Notes: generated by a model not told the origin, from the sequence alone. Numbered from the stretch's first letter, positions 1 to 8,453 are shown. The stretch is 64,000 bases of DNA from Streptomyces dengpaensis (GCF_002946835.1 NZ_CP026652.1:186001-250000); one strand, 5' to 3'. Program-made: numbers and translations.

Positions 1-290
1 ATCAGGTCTTGGATCGAGCGCCCGAGGCGGTCGAGGGAGGGCACCACGAGGGTGTCGCCGGGGCGGAGGTAGTCGAGGCACTTCCACAGCTCCTCGCGTT
101 CCGCGTTCTTGCCGGACTTCTTGTCGGTGAACACCCGCACGCAGCTGGCCGCTTCGAGGGCCGCGATCTGTCGGTCGAGCAGCTGCCCCTGCGTGGACAC
201 CCGCCCGTACCCGACCCGGGCTCCGGACGCGTTCGCGGGGAAGGTCTCCATCGGGCTGTCGGCGTCAGCCCATTCTGCGGTCGTCGTCAT
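1..290 (-). CDS. Serine recombinase (resolvase/invertase family), N-terminal part; runs off the window
   Basis: Reading leftward from an ATG at 290, 96 codons are visible before the window edge. After a leader of about 25 residues comes the start of a small serine-recombinase catalytic domain. GYGRVST carries the expected nucleophilic Ser, and it is followed by LLDRQIAALEAA, DKKSGKNAERE and LRPGDTLVVPSLDRLGRSI, which contains the conserved Arg residues of the active site. Enzymes of this family cut and rejoin DNA at short res-like sites for cointegrate resolution or inversion. The DNA-binding C-terminus lies outside the window, so completeness cannot be judged. A 22-bp perfect palindrome lies about 120 bp upstream of the start. 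Confidence 0.85.
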   Translation of the reverse strand, partial: MTTTAEWADADSPMETFPANASGARVGYGRVSTQGQLLDRQIAALEAASCVRVFTDKKSGKNAEREELWKCLDYLRPGDTLVVPSLDRLGRSIQDL

Positions 291-410
291 GCACGGCACC
301 GTACAGAAAAGGGTTCCAAGAGGTTCTTGAACACGCCGAGTTGATGAACACCCTTCTTGAACGCCGGGAGCCGACTCTCCGGCCGGAGTTGCCCCCGCAA
401 GGGATGTTGT

Positions 411-432
411 CCAACAACCGATCGGTTGTTGG
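411..432. promoter_or_regulatory. 22-bp perfect palindrome upstream of the serine recombinase
   Basis: The half-site CCAACAACCGA is followed directly by its exact reverse complement, with no spacer. It lies between the divergent recombinase (start 290) and the small membrane protein (start 564). It could be an operator or part of a recombination site. Two copies of a TTCTTGAAC-type sequence (about 323 and 352) lie between it and the recombinase. No functional assignment can be made from sequence alone. Confidence 0.5.
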
Positions 433-563
433 GTATGAGGTCGGCGAGCCGCGTAGGGCGAATCGCGCCGTTCAACAAGGGCGGGCCTCAGGGGCCTCCG
501 TCAGGCGGCAGACTAACCGCACTCGGCGACAGCCATCGTGATGGACCACGGCAGGGAAGGCGC

Positions 564-905
564 ATGGGAGATCGCAACGAGGAACGGATCGACTTACACC
601 CCGTAGATCGCCTGGAACGGAGCCGCCGCGTCCGACGCTTGAGGTTCAGATCTGCTGTCGCGTTCGCGATCGGCCTTGCGCTTGCCGTCGGCAGCTATTT
701 CATGGTCGGCTCGGCCGCGTCAGAGCCTCCCGGAGATGATCTAGCGGACGGCGACATCGTTGGTCTGATCACCGCGCTAGCCGGTTTGATCAGTGCCCTT
801 GGAGGTGCCCTCGGCGGCTACGCTGCACTGATCATGGCGAGGCGCACCACCCAGCAGGAGCGAACTCGACGTGACCTTCCGCCCGATACCGGAAACGGCG
901 GCTGA
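564..905 (+). CDS. Small two-helix membrane protein of unknown function
   Basis: A 113-residue ORF starts at the ATG at 564, preceded by a purine-rich AGGGAAGG. The first 36 residues are highly charged (Arg/Glu/Asp). Two hydrophobic stretches follow, around residues 37-57 (AVAFAIGLALAVGSYFMVG) and 70-96 (IVGLITALAGLISALGGALGG). The Arg-rich tail probably stays in the cytoplasm. A longer frame open from 357 exists, but its extra part has no coding character. The family is not recognised. It stands alone between two recombinase remnants. Confidence 0.55.
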   Translation: MGDRNEERIDLHPVDRLERSRRVRRLRFRSAVAFAIGLALAVGSYFMVGSAASEPPGDDLADGDIVGLITALAGLISALGGALGGYAALIMARRTTQQERTRRDLPPDTGNGG

Positions 906-943
906 CAAGAACACGTCGGCCGGTTTCGGTGCGATAGCGGTGC

Positions 944-1576
944 CTACAGGACGCCGATCAGGGCGTTGTCCTCCCACTGGTCGACGACTTCGAGGTATCC
1001 GGCGAGCACCTTGGAGTGCGGGGCCAATCCGCCCTGTTTGGCGATGACGATCTGGTCGTGGCCCTTGAGCCGGGAGGAGGTGGCCAGCCCGCGGCGGGGG
1101 GAGTGTCCGGTGAACCGGATCTCGATTCCGGCGCGTTCGCCGGCGCGGGTGATGACGTCGCCGATGGACTCGGGCTGCAGTCCGCCCTCCATGAGGGTGT
1201 GCCAGCGGGAGTGCAGGCGGCGCCACGCGTAGTCGTCCGGGTCGGTGAGCTCGGCGGCTTCCTTCCATGCGGTCCATGCGCGGACCGGGCAGATGGAGGG
1301 CCGGGAGCCGTACGGCACGGGCACGATCCGGGGGCGGATCTTGGAGACGCGCATGTCGGCGACGAGTCCGCCGGTGGCGCCGCAGAACTTGCTCCAGCTC
1401 GCCCAGTCCTGGGCGTAGCCCTTGCGGGTCCGCTCCGGGCGGCCGTCCGCGACCGCGCGCACGGCCTGTCCGTCGATGTGCTCCAGCGCGGCCCGGGTCG
1501 CGGTGTCGTACTCCTCGGGCCGGACCGGTGCCGCCGGGGTGACGACCGGTACGACTGTTACCCGACTGTCTGTCAT
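944..1576 (-). pseudogene. Tyrosine recombinase (phage-type integrase) with an internal deletion
   Basis: The 210-residue frame starts at MTDSRVTVVP (an upstream extension to 1723 is judged non-genic). It opens like an actinobacterial tyrosine integrase: an N-terminal helical segment containing RTRKGYAQDWASWSKFC. It then jumps to the late catalytic domain. TGHSPRRGLATS supplies the HxxR box, and HSKVLAGYLEVVDQW holds the Tyr nucleophile. The core-binding domain and the first catalytic Arg region are missing, and the whole is about half the usual 350-420 residues. The reading frame survived the deletion, but the product should be inactive as a recombinase. Confidence 0.75.
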
Positions 1577-1893
1577 GACCCGTCCTGTATGCCGGAGATG
1601 AGCCCTGTTCTGGACTCCGGACATGAGGACGTTATCCGGGCTCCAGGCGACAGCTCTCACACGACCTCGCACCGGCGTCCTGTCCGCCGGATAGTGGATC
1701 AAGAACTCATCGTCTGCGGCCACCAGCCAGAGTGTCCCGTCTCCACGGGGCTACTCCGATGCCACGGTCTATCTACAAGTACGTGCCGGAACTGGCGGCG
1801 GGTCGGGACTCCCTGGTGGCGACTGCTCCCCGGCGACTCTGCCCGCCCCTCGCTGACCCTGGGATTTGGGAAGTACCGTGGCTCAGGGGAACT
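1577..1893. other. Intergenic DNA between integrase remnant and group II intron
   Basis: No convincing gene, RNA or repeat is seen here. Short ORFs on both strands lack coding character. On the minus strand this is the presumed 3' flank (exon 2 side) of the group II intron. Confidence 0.4.
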
Positions 1894-1956
1894 GTGAAGT
1901 CGGCCCGGGGCGCGGTTCCGGTCTTCCGACCGGCCCGTTTCCCCGGACCGCTTCCC

Positions 1957-1990
1957 GCACCCGGCGTGCCCGTTTCCGGGCACCGGGCGC
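1957..1990 (-). ncRNA. Group II intron domain V catalytic hairpin
   Basis: Read on the minus strand, a 14-nt arm GCGCCCGGTGCCCG is closed by a GAAA tetraloop. The returning arm pairs completely apart from a two-nucleotide CG bulge, with one G-U pair. Total length is 34 nt, the canonical size of domain V. The catalytic triad at positions 2-4 is CGC, as in group IIC introns. This is the strongest single piece of evidence for the ribozyme. Confidence 0.85.
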
Positions 1991-2023
1991 TCCACAAGCC
2001 CTGTCATGGGCATCCGGGGGTCC

Positions 2024-3457
2024 TCATCCCGTGACTGGCCAGGGAGTTGGGATCTTCGTTCCCCGGTATCGGTAGCGCGTCGTGCCTACCTTCGCCGGGT
2101 TGAACAGTGATCGCTCCTCCGAGGCCGGCCACCACACGCCGCCCTTGTAATAGCGGTGGCGCAGGTCCTTCCAGCTGGACCGGCGGTGTTTGCGGCGCAA
2201 CCATCGGCCGACCTGTTGCCATGTGTAGAAGCTCAGGTAGCCGAAGGCGGCGCTGGACACGCCGGGGCGGAAGTAGACGCACCAGCCCTTGAGCGCCGGA
2301 TTGAGCTGGCGCAACAGAGCATCGAGCGGCTGGCTCGTGTCCATCTGTCGGCAGAGGGTCCTGACCTTGCCCGTCACGGCCTGCACGGCCTTGCGTGCGG
2401 GATAGGTGTAGACGTACTGCTTGGACGTACCTCGCTTGCGGTGGCGCTGGATACGCCAGCCGAGGAAGTCGAGGCCCCCGTCGATGTGGGTGATCAGAGT
2501 CTTCTCCGGTGACAGGCGCAGGCCCATCGGAGAGAGGACTCCAGCGATCTCCTCGCGCAGGGCTTCAGCGTCGGCTTTGGTGCCTGAAACGACCAGACAC
2601 CAGTCGTCCGCGTACCGGATAAGCCGGTAGTTGGGCAGACCTTTGCGACGACGCTTGGCCCGCTCACTCGCACTGACACCTGGACCTCCCGGGGCCTGGG
2701 CGATGTGCTCGTCTAGGACCGAGAGAGCCACGTTGCTCATGAGCGGCGAGAGGATCGAACCCTGCGGGGTTCCGGCGCGGGTCTCTCGCAGCACGCGGTC
2801 CTCACCGAGGATGCCCGCTTTGAGGAACGCCTTCACCAGTGCCAGGACGCGCTTGTCCCCGACTCGTCTGCGTACCCGGTCCATCAGGGCCGGGTGCGAG
2901 ATTTCGTCGAAGCAGGCTTTGATGTCGCCCTCAACGATCCACTCATACGAGCGGGACGCCATGTGACGCACCTCGGCCACAGCGTCGTGAGCACGACGGT
3001 TCGGGCGGAACCCGTAGGAACACGGTAGGAACTCCGCCTCGAAAATCGGCTCCAGCACCAGCTTCAAGGATGCCTGGACCACCCGGTCGGTCACGGTGGC
3101 GATCCCCAGACGACGCAACCTGCCGCCTGTCTTGGGGATCATCCGTTCCCGCACCGGCAGCGGCTGGAAACTACGGTCCTTGACCTGCGACCGCAGCCCG
3201 TCGAGGAAGTCCTCGACGCCCTGTCCGGCCTCGACGGAACGGGCGGTGCGCCCGTCCACCCCGGCCGTGCGCGCACCCTTGTTGCCCCGCACCCGATCCC
3301 ACGCCACCAGAAGGAAGGCGGGATCGGCGACGAGATTGAAGAGGTCATCGAACCTGCGATGAGGGTCATCACGGGCCCAACAGTGCAGCTTGGTCTGGAT
3401 CTTCAGTACCTTGCGCTCCGCCTGATACTCGGCGTGCTCAAGCTCGTCGGTGTTCAC
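2024..3457 (-). CDS. ltrA: Group II intron reverse transcriptase/maturase
   Basis: The 477-residue protein starts at a GTG at 3457, preceded by AGGAGG at a 9-nt distance; this is preferred over the ORF start at 3706. It contains the reverse-transcriptase blocks GNKGARTAGVDG (about 58-69), SYGFRPNRRAHDAV (147-160), EGDIKACFDEI, GTPQGSILSPLMSN (229-242) and the catalytic YADD (282-285). The thumb/maturase segment LNPALKGWCVYFR and a basic C-terminus follow. No HNH endonuclease motif is present after the maturase part. The protein helps its host intron splice and copies it into DNA targets. All catalytic motifs look intact. Confidence 0.9.
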   Translation of the reverse strand: MNTDELEHAEYQAERKVLKIQTKLHCWARDDPHRRFDDLFNLVADPAFLLVAWDRVRGNKGARTAGVDGRTARSVEAGQGVEDFLDGLRSQVKDRSFQPLPVRERMIPKTGGRLRRLGIATVTDRVVQASLKLVLEPIFEAEFLPCSYGFRPNRRAHDAVAEVRHMASRSYEWIVEGDIKACFDEISHPALMDRVRRRVGDKRVLALVKAFLKAGILGEDRVLRETRAGTPQGSILSPLMSNVALSVLDEHIAQAPGGPGVSASERAKRRRKGLPNYRLIRYADDWCLVVSGTKADAEALREEIAGVLSPMGLRLSPEKTLITHIDGGLDFLGWRIQRHRKRGTSKQYVYTYPARKAVQAVTGKVRTLCRQMDTSQPLDALLRQLNPALKGWCVYFRPGVSSAAFGYLSFYTWQQVGRWLRRKHRRSSWKDLRHRYYKGGVWWPASEERSLFNPAKVGTTRYRYRGTKIPTPWPVTG

Positions 3458-4565
3458 CGGCGACAACCTCCTGACATTCCAGTAACTTCGTCTGCTGGCT
3501 TGCTGGCCCCCTTGGCCCTGCGACCGGTTCTCCCGGTCTCCTTGTTGGGTCGTTACTCCCACGACTACTACGGGGCCTCCGCCCCATCCGACAGCCCTCA
3601 GTCGACAACGGACCTGCCCGCCGCCGGACTGGCTGTCCAGAGGGAAGGGCGACTGCGGATGGTTCCCACGTTCACCACGAAATCGATCAAGGAGGGAGGT
3701 GCCCACCTATACCCCGGCAGCCTCGCCATGCCTACGCCGCAGGCTTTCGGCATGGCCTCCCCACCAGACCCGCGATCCGGCTTCGGAGTTGAACATCACC
3801 CAAACGAGTGACGGTCACGCGCTGCATCTCGACCCGTATCCGTCAGGTTTGAGTCGAGTGCGACAGTTACAGGGCTTCGGACAGTGGTTCCTCGCGTACA
3901 CCTTCTCCTCGCTGCTAGCCGGACCCGGGTCATCTGACAGTGCCGACCCGTCCCGTACGTTGTCGGGGCTGCTCTCACCGTTGCGCGCGTTTCCGCACTT
4001 CGACTGCCCCCAGCTTCACCGGTCAGCTGCGACTGACCGGCGGTGAGGTCCTTTCACCCTCACTCGATTTCATGGCGCCTCGTGGCGCACCACGGGATGT
4101 CGCACACTCCTCGCCTACAACTTCAGGGCGTACAGAGTGCTGGACCTGCTCCGGTCGAAACCGACGGCGTACAGCATCTCGTCGGCCATCACGGGCGACC
4201 AGCCGAAGCTGCGATCGGTCGCATGCCTCCAGCGCTCCCGGCCGGTCGCGGCGTCCACCGCGTACAGACCGTGCCCGGTGGTTACGTACACAACGTTGCC
4301 GTTCAACACGGGCGAGTTGAACAGGCCCCCACGGCCAGCGGTCACCCCGCCGTCGACGGCAAGGTCCCACCGCTGTCGGCCGGTTGCGGTGTCCACCGCG
4401 TGCAGCTTGCCGTCCACGCTGCCGAAGTACGCCATACCATTGGCCACCGCCGGAGGCGCCTGTACCTCGTCGCCAGCCTCGAACTTCCAACTCTCGTGGC
4501 GCCTCCCCCCGAGTGGTGGACACCTGATCGCCGCCCCGCTGGGGGGCGGCAGAAGGTGATCGATT

Positions 4566-4919
4566 ATGGTGATGAAGGTCTATTCACCCGAGTTCAAGGC
4601 GGATGCCGTCGCGCTGTACCTGTCGGACCCGGGCCACACCTTCGAGAGTGTGGCGAAGGACCTCGGCGTCAACCGCGAGACGCTGCGTACCTGGGTGCGC
4701 GCGCACCGCGCCCGCGGCGGCCAGGACCCGACGGCGGATACGAGTGCGAAGGACGGCAGGACCGTGGCGAAAGCGGCCACGCGCGAGGAGCTGGAGGCGG
4801 AACTGGCCTCGGTGCGCGCGGAGTTGAAGCAGGCGCGCAAGGAGATGCACAAGCTCTCCCAGGAACGCGACATCCTGCGTAAGGCGACGAAGTTTTTCGC
4901 GACGGAGATGAACTGGTAA
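4566..4919 (+). CDS. IS3-family transposase OrfA (HTH subunit)
   Basis: The 117-residue protein begins MVMKVYSPEFKADAVALYL. It contains the helix-turn-helix segment TFESVAKDLGVNRETLRTWV (about 25-44) and a C-terminal leucine-rich coiled coil (EELEAELASVRAELKQARKE...LSQERDILRKATKFF) typical of IS3 OrfA. OrfA binds the element ends and, fused to OrfB by ribosomal frameshifting, forms the active transposase. The end AAG TTT TTC GCG offers a slippery stretch for such a shift. It lies 68 bp inside the left end of the element. Confidence 0.92.
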   Translation: MVMKVYSPEFKADAVALYLSDPGHTFESVAKDLGVNRETLRTWVRAHRARGGQDPTADTSAKDGRTVAKAATREELEAELASVRAELKQARKEMHKLSQERDILRKATKFFATEMNW

Positions 4920-4978
4920 GCCGCTTCCTGTTCATTGATGATCACCGCGACGTCTTCAGCGTCAAGCGGCTGTGCGAG

Positions 4979-5803
4979 GTGTTGTGCGTCGCACGCTCCG
5001 GCTTCTACAAGTGGCTCATCTCGCGCCCGGCGCGCGAGCAGCGGGCGCGGGCCGATGCCGAGCTCGCCGAGCGGATCCGGGGCATCCACGCCGAGTCCGG
5101 CGGCACCTACGGCGCACCGAGAATCACCGCCGAGCTGCGGGACGCGCACGGCATGGAGATCAACGAGAAGCGGGTCGCTCGGGTGATGCGCGCCTTCGGC
5201 GTCGCCGGCTACCGCAAGCGGCGCAGGACCGTCACCACCGTCCCGGATCCCGATGCCGCGGTGGTGCCGGACCTGTTCCGGCGGGACTTCACCGCACCTG
5301 CGCCGAACATGAAGTACATGGGCGACATCACCTATCTGCCGGTCGGTGACGGGGAGTTCCTCTATCTGGCGACCGTACTGGACTGCTTCAGCCGCCGGGT
5401 GGCCGGCTGGTCGATCACGGATCACATGCGCACCGAGCTGGTCGCCGACGCGCTGACGGCCGCCGACGCGCTCCGCGGCGGCCTCGCCGGCGCCGTCTTC
5501 CACAGTGACCACGGCGCCCAGTACTCGTCCGCCGAATTCGCCTCCCTGTGCGAGGAGTTGGGCGTAGTCCGGTCGATGGGAGCCGTGGGCACCTCCGCCG
5601 ACAACGCCGCCTGCGAGTCCTTCCACGCCTCCCTCAAACGCGAGACATTGGGCGACCGGCGACGCTGGGACGACGCTGAACAGTGCCGTCAGGAGGTGTT
5701 CGCCTGGCTGGTGCGATACAACTCACGTCGCCGGCACTCCGCCAACGCCCAGATCAGTCCCGTCAACTACGAGACATCACATAGCATGACTCTTGCCGTA
5801 TAA
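4979..5803 (+). CDS. IS3-family transposase OrfB (DDE integrase subunit)
   Basis: The first ATG of this frame is at 4979, but the frame is open leftward through the end of OrfA (VSRFLFIDDHRDVFSVKRLCEVL from about 4916). The natural product is therefore an OrfA-OrfB frameshift fusion. The DDE catalytic residues are visible in MGDITYLP, HSDHGAQYSS and AACESFHASLKRE, in the usual spacing of the integrase core. The frame ends 37 bp before the right terminus. No disruption is seen. Confidence 0.92.
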   Translation: MLCVARSGFYKWLISRPAREQRARADAELAERIRGIHAESGGTYGAPRITAELRDAHGMEINEKRVARVMRAFGVAGYRKRRRTVTTVPDPDAAVVPDLFRRDFTAPAPNMKYMGDITYLPVGDGEFLYLATVLDCFSRRVAGWSITDHMRTELVADALTAADALRGGLAGAVFHSDHGAQYSSAEFASLCEELGVVRSMGAVGTSADNAACESFHASLKRETLGDRRRWDDAEQCRQEVFAWLVRYNSRRRHSANAQISPVNYETSHSMTLAV

Positions 5804-7108
5804 GCATGCGAAGAGTGCCCACTCTCGTGGGGGAAGGCCCCGTCACCCGAAGCGGCATCCAGCGCGTACAGGCTGTGGTCCGTGCTGCCGAAGTACACCG
5901 TCCCTCGGACAACTGCCACGGACGACACCCAGGCACCGTCCGCGTTGAACGTCCACCGCTCCTTGCCGGTGGAAGCGACCCGGGCATACAGGTATCCGAA
6001 GCCGCCGACGTACACCACACCGCCTGCCACCGTCGGCGCAGTGGCTTCACTACCGGTGTCGAAGTCCCACCGCGGCTTCCCGCTCGTCGCATCCACTGCG
6101 TACAGGGTGCCGGTCACGGTGCTGACGTAGACGATCCCGTCAGCCACAGCCGGCGACTGCACCAGCGGCCCGCCCGCGTCGAATGCCCACCGCTCGTTTC
6201 CGGTTTCGGCGTCCACCGCGTAAAGGTTGCCGTCCACGCTGGCGGAGTACACCACTCCGTCAGCCACAGTCGGCGGTGAGCCCCACTCGTCGGTATCCGA
6301 AGAGGAGGGAAGGAAGCCGCCTGTACCGAACTTCCACCGCTCCTCGCCGGTCGCGGCGTCGACTGCGTGCAGGCCTTTGTCCAAGCTGCCGAAGTAAGCC
6401 ACCCCGTCGGCGACAGTCGGTGTCAGGCCCTTGTCGACCTTCCACCGTTCCTTTGGCGCGGAGACACCACCCTGCACGGACTCGGAGCCTTCACCGGAAC
6501 CGTTGCCGAAGTTGTTGATGATGTTGACGGTGCCGATCGATCCGAGGACAAGCAGCAGGGCCACGGCCACCGCCGCGATGGCGAGAACGATGTAGGCGCC
6601 CCGCGTCCTGTGGATAGTTAACGGCCCGAAGTTGATGGTTCCGCTCACCTTGCTGCGGTTGATCGTCAACGTGTTGACGTGCGCGTTCCCGCCCGCCGTT
6701 ACGGTCGCTTCGAGCTGCCGGGCGAAGCCCGCGTTGCCCCTGACCTCATCAGTCAGCAGGGTCCGCACGTGCTGCTGCGCCTCCGGCTGCTGCGGATCCT
6801 CCTGCAGCCGATCCAGGGCCGCTCTCCCCTCCTCCGACTCACCGAGCCGCTGCCGAACGACCCGAGTGACTTCTTCACCCGCCGCAGTCCCCACGCTGGT
6901 CGCAGCTCCCGTCGCCAGCGCCGACATGATCTGTACGGCGATAGCCGCGAGGTTGCCCGGCTCCATCCCCCACGCCCCCCTTTTCCGTGACCGCTAGTGA
7001 CACCTCGTGTCACATGCCCCTCTGCTGGTCACGTGAATCGCATAACCGAGCGGGCCGCTGGCCGCCAACCATTGGCCGCGTCTACGCCGGGCAGCGACCG
7101 GGGCGTAC

Positions 7109-7297
7109 ATGCGGGAAACCTCATGCTCCGGAGCGGTGGCGCATTCGATCTACCGGTTCCGGCAGAAGGTGCTGCGCACGGCCCTGGATCTCACGTGGCC
7201 GCAGCTCGGCGCCCCGTACCTCGGCCTGCCCGCGGACGCCGAGCAGGCGGCCCGGATCATTTCATGGTTGAACAGCCAGGAAGCGGTGGCCAGTTGA
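7109..7297 (+). CDS. Short remnant, probably the 3' end of a lost gene
   Basis: The 62-residue frame YRFRQKVLRTALDLTWPQLGAPYLGLPADAEQAARIISWLNSQEAVAS has good third-position GC bias and natural composition. It has no obvious ribosome site and is antisense to the tail of the neighbouring minus-strand ORF. I read it as the C-terminus of a truncated plus-strand gene convergent with the cassette to its right. The family is not recognised. A comparable plus-strand tail occurs at the same place in the related cassette at 27.1 kb. Confidence 0.35.
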   Translation: MRETSCSGAVAHSIYRFRQKVLRTALDLTWPQLGAPYLGLPADAEQAARIISWLNSQEAVAS

Positions 7298-7407
7298 GCA
7301 AACTCCCCCGCCCCTGACCGCGGTCGAGCGCGGCGCTTGGGGCGTGGGCACCGAGTCAGCAGCCGACGGAGGTCTGCCCACACTGCGTACGCTTCGTGGC
7401 CGAACAT
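7150..7407 (-). CDS. Small conserved cassette protein C, copy 1 (MFGHEAYAVWADLRRLL)
   Basis: The ATG at 7407 overlaps the TGA stop of the upstream gene by one base, which indicates translational coupling. The first 17 residues, MFGHEAYAVWADLRRLL, are nearly the same as those of the ORF at 27303 (MFGYEPRAVWADLRRLL). After about residue 30 the two differ, and here the tail is antisense to a plausible plus-strand remnant. The authentic protein may therefore be only the N-terminal portion. Function unknown. Confidence 0.4.
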   Translation of the reverse strand: MFGHEAYAVWADLRRLLTRCPRPKRRARPRSGAGEFAQLATASWLFNHEMIRAACSASAGRPRYGAPSCGHVRSRAVRSTFCRNR

Positions 7408-7958
7408 CACTTGGCTTCCTCGGGATTGGTCGCGGCCAGAAGGCCGTCGCCCGGCCACAGAGACCACCCCGCTTCCGCCCAGGCCAGTTGCTTGCCGACC
7501 TCGACAAGGACCTCTATACGTTCGGCCGGCCCGTACGCCTGACACCGCCCGGCCGCCGGGTCGTAGGCCCGCACCTCGCTGTGCGGGCCGGAGCACACCA
7601 GGGCACGGGCAATGTCCGGCAGGCCCAGGCTGAGAGCGTCGCAGTCACGGTCACGGATGAGCTGGAGCAGGTCCGCAGTGACCGCTTCCCAGTCGCCGAC
7701 CTCCGGCCAGAGCGCACCGCCGCCCAGTTCGTGCGTGAGCGTGGACAGCGGCACGATCTCGCGCTGCCGGCAGCCACGGGTAACGCGGTCGTAGATGCGC
7801 GCGCCGTCAGGCTGTTGTACGCGCGGGTGCAGCAGGGAGGCTGCGGCCACGAGCGAGGTGTTGATTTCCTGGGCGGCGGCCGGGTAGTACGCCTCGTGCG
7901 CGAACAGCAGGTACACCTCGCTCGTCCGCTGCTCGGGAGCGTCCTGCAGGTGGGGCAT
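7407..7958 (-). CDS. Conserved hypothetical cassette protein B
   Basis: The 183-residue protein starts at ATG 7958, behind a strong AAGGAGG at 8-nt spacing. It contains VYLLFAHEAYYPAAAQEINT, a middle stretch RIYDRVTRGCRQREIVPLST followed by LTHELGGG, and an acidic alpha/beta tail (DWEAVTADLLQLIRDRDCD). The region 7720-7814 recurs with about one mismatch at 26323-26417, so a second, broken copy exists. It lies between cassette genes A and C. The family is not assigned and no catalytic motif is evident. Confidence 0.65.
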   Translation of the reverse strand: MPHLQDAPEQRTSEVYLLFAHEAYYPAAAQEINTSLVAAASLLHPRVQQPDGARIYDRVTRGCRQREIVPLSTLTHELGGGALWPEVGDWEAVTADLLQLIRDRDCDALSLGLPDIARALVCSGPHSEVRAYDPAAGRCQAYGPAERIEVLVEVGKQLAWAEAGWSLWPGDGLLAATNPEEAK

Positions 7959-8453
7959 GTGTGTTTCCTCCTTCGTTGACGAAATGCGGGTCGTTGCTTG
8001 GGCTGAGGCATGGGGCTTTCGGCGAGGCCCGGGTGGACAGGGGCCCAGCGGTGTGTCGCCCTGCGTGCTTGCGGCGATCTGGCTGGCGAGTTGCAGCATC
8101 AGGTGCTCCCGGGCGATGAGCTCGCTGGAGGCCGAGCGTGTGTCGTGGGTTTGGAGCAGGTCTGCTGTGTCGAACAGCTGGTGGTGGCCGATCTCGACGG
8201 CGCGCCGCAGCTGGTGGGCGTCGCTGCCGGCGGCGGCGTGGACGAGGCCGGTGTGGAGGGCGGCGAGGCGCTGAAGGTAGCGGCAGGCGGCTTCGTCCTC
8301 GACGATCCGGATGTTCTCGCAGGCGCGGGCATCGAGCGGGCCGGGGAGATGCTCGGCAAGCAGCGGGGCCAAGGCGGCCAACTGGCAAGGCGGCCGGAAG
8401 GCCCGGTGTCCGCTTGCCGCCGCTCTCGGGCGTGCCGGAGGCGAGCCGCACAC
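7959..8453 (-). pseudogene. Cassette protein A, copy 1, 5'-truncated
   Basis: The residues LAALAPLLAEHLPGPLDARA followed by ACRYLQRLAALHTGLVHAA, HDTRSASSELIAREHLMLQL and ASQIA match the second half of the complete gene at 27290-28279. The N-terminal part with its membrane helices is absent. Upstream of about 8370 the frame is unrelated (MCGSPPARPRAAASGH). No stop separates it from gene B, so the frame reads straight into B. It is best seen as the decayed first gene of the cassette. Confidence 0.6.

Larger units (their letters stand above)
1894..4090 (-). mobile_element. Group II intron (group IIC-like) with its encoded reverse transcriptase
   Basis: On the minus strand the intron begins with GTGCGCC at 4090, which matches the conserved GUGYG 5' end. 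About 630 nt of structured RNA precede the reverse-transcriptase gene, which lies in the position of domain IV. After the gene stop comes a textbook 34-nt domain V (1957-1990), then a shorter hairpin region compatible with domain VI. The 3' end is placed near 1894, after CCGACTTCAC; this end is approximate. The CGC triad in domain V and the absence of an endonuclease domain fit group IIC introns. The intron sits 24 nt beyond the stop codon of the PQQ-propeller gene, so it does not interrupt coding sequence. Confidence 0.8.
4498..5840 (+). mobile_element. Complete IS3-family insertion sequence with terminal inverted repeats and 3-bp target duplication
   Basis: The 1343-bp element is bounded by imperfect inverted repeats of about 27 bp: left end GGCGCCTCCCCCCGAGTGG, right end read inward GGGCCTTCCCCCACGAGAG. 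It is flanked by the direct duplication CGT (4495-4497 and 5841-5843). It encodes two overlapping frames, orfA and orfB. Excision plus loss of one CGT restores the propeller gene frame exactly, which fixes both ends. The clean duplication and intact frames suggest a recent insertion. Confidence 0.9.
4115..6966 (-). pseudogene. Membrane-anchored PQQ-type beta-propeller protein, split by an IS3-family insertion
   Basis: The gene consists of 6966-5841 joined to 4494-4115 once the insertion sequence and one copy of its 3-bp duplication are removed. The junction then reads DAASGD-ESWKF in frame and gives 501 residues. Residues 1-90 are helical and begin MEPGNLAAIA. Residues 90-120 are a Asn/Thr/Ile-rich segment (NAHVNTLTINRSKVSGTINF), followed by a membrane helix at about 124-146. 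The rest is an extracytoplasmic propeller of repeats like VADGVVYSASVDGNLYAVDA...G..RW.F. The N-terminal layout resembles the small RHIM-like protein at 35499. As it stands the first fragment ends in element-encoded residues, so the propeller lacks its last blades. Confidence 0.85.

Noticed and set aside
4580..5626. Long antisense ORF (348 codons) over the IS3 transposase
   Set aside because: It is a GC-driven shadow of OrfA/OrfB in the opposite strand. The protein is low-complexity, and the sense frames have clear DDE motifs.
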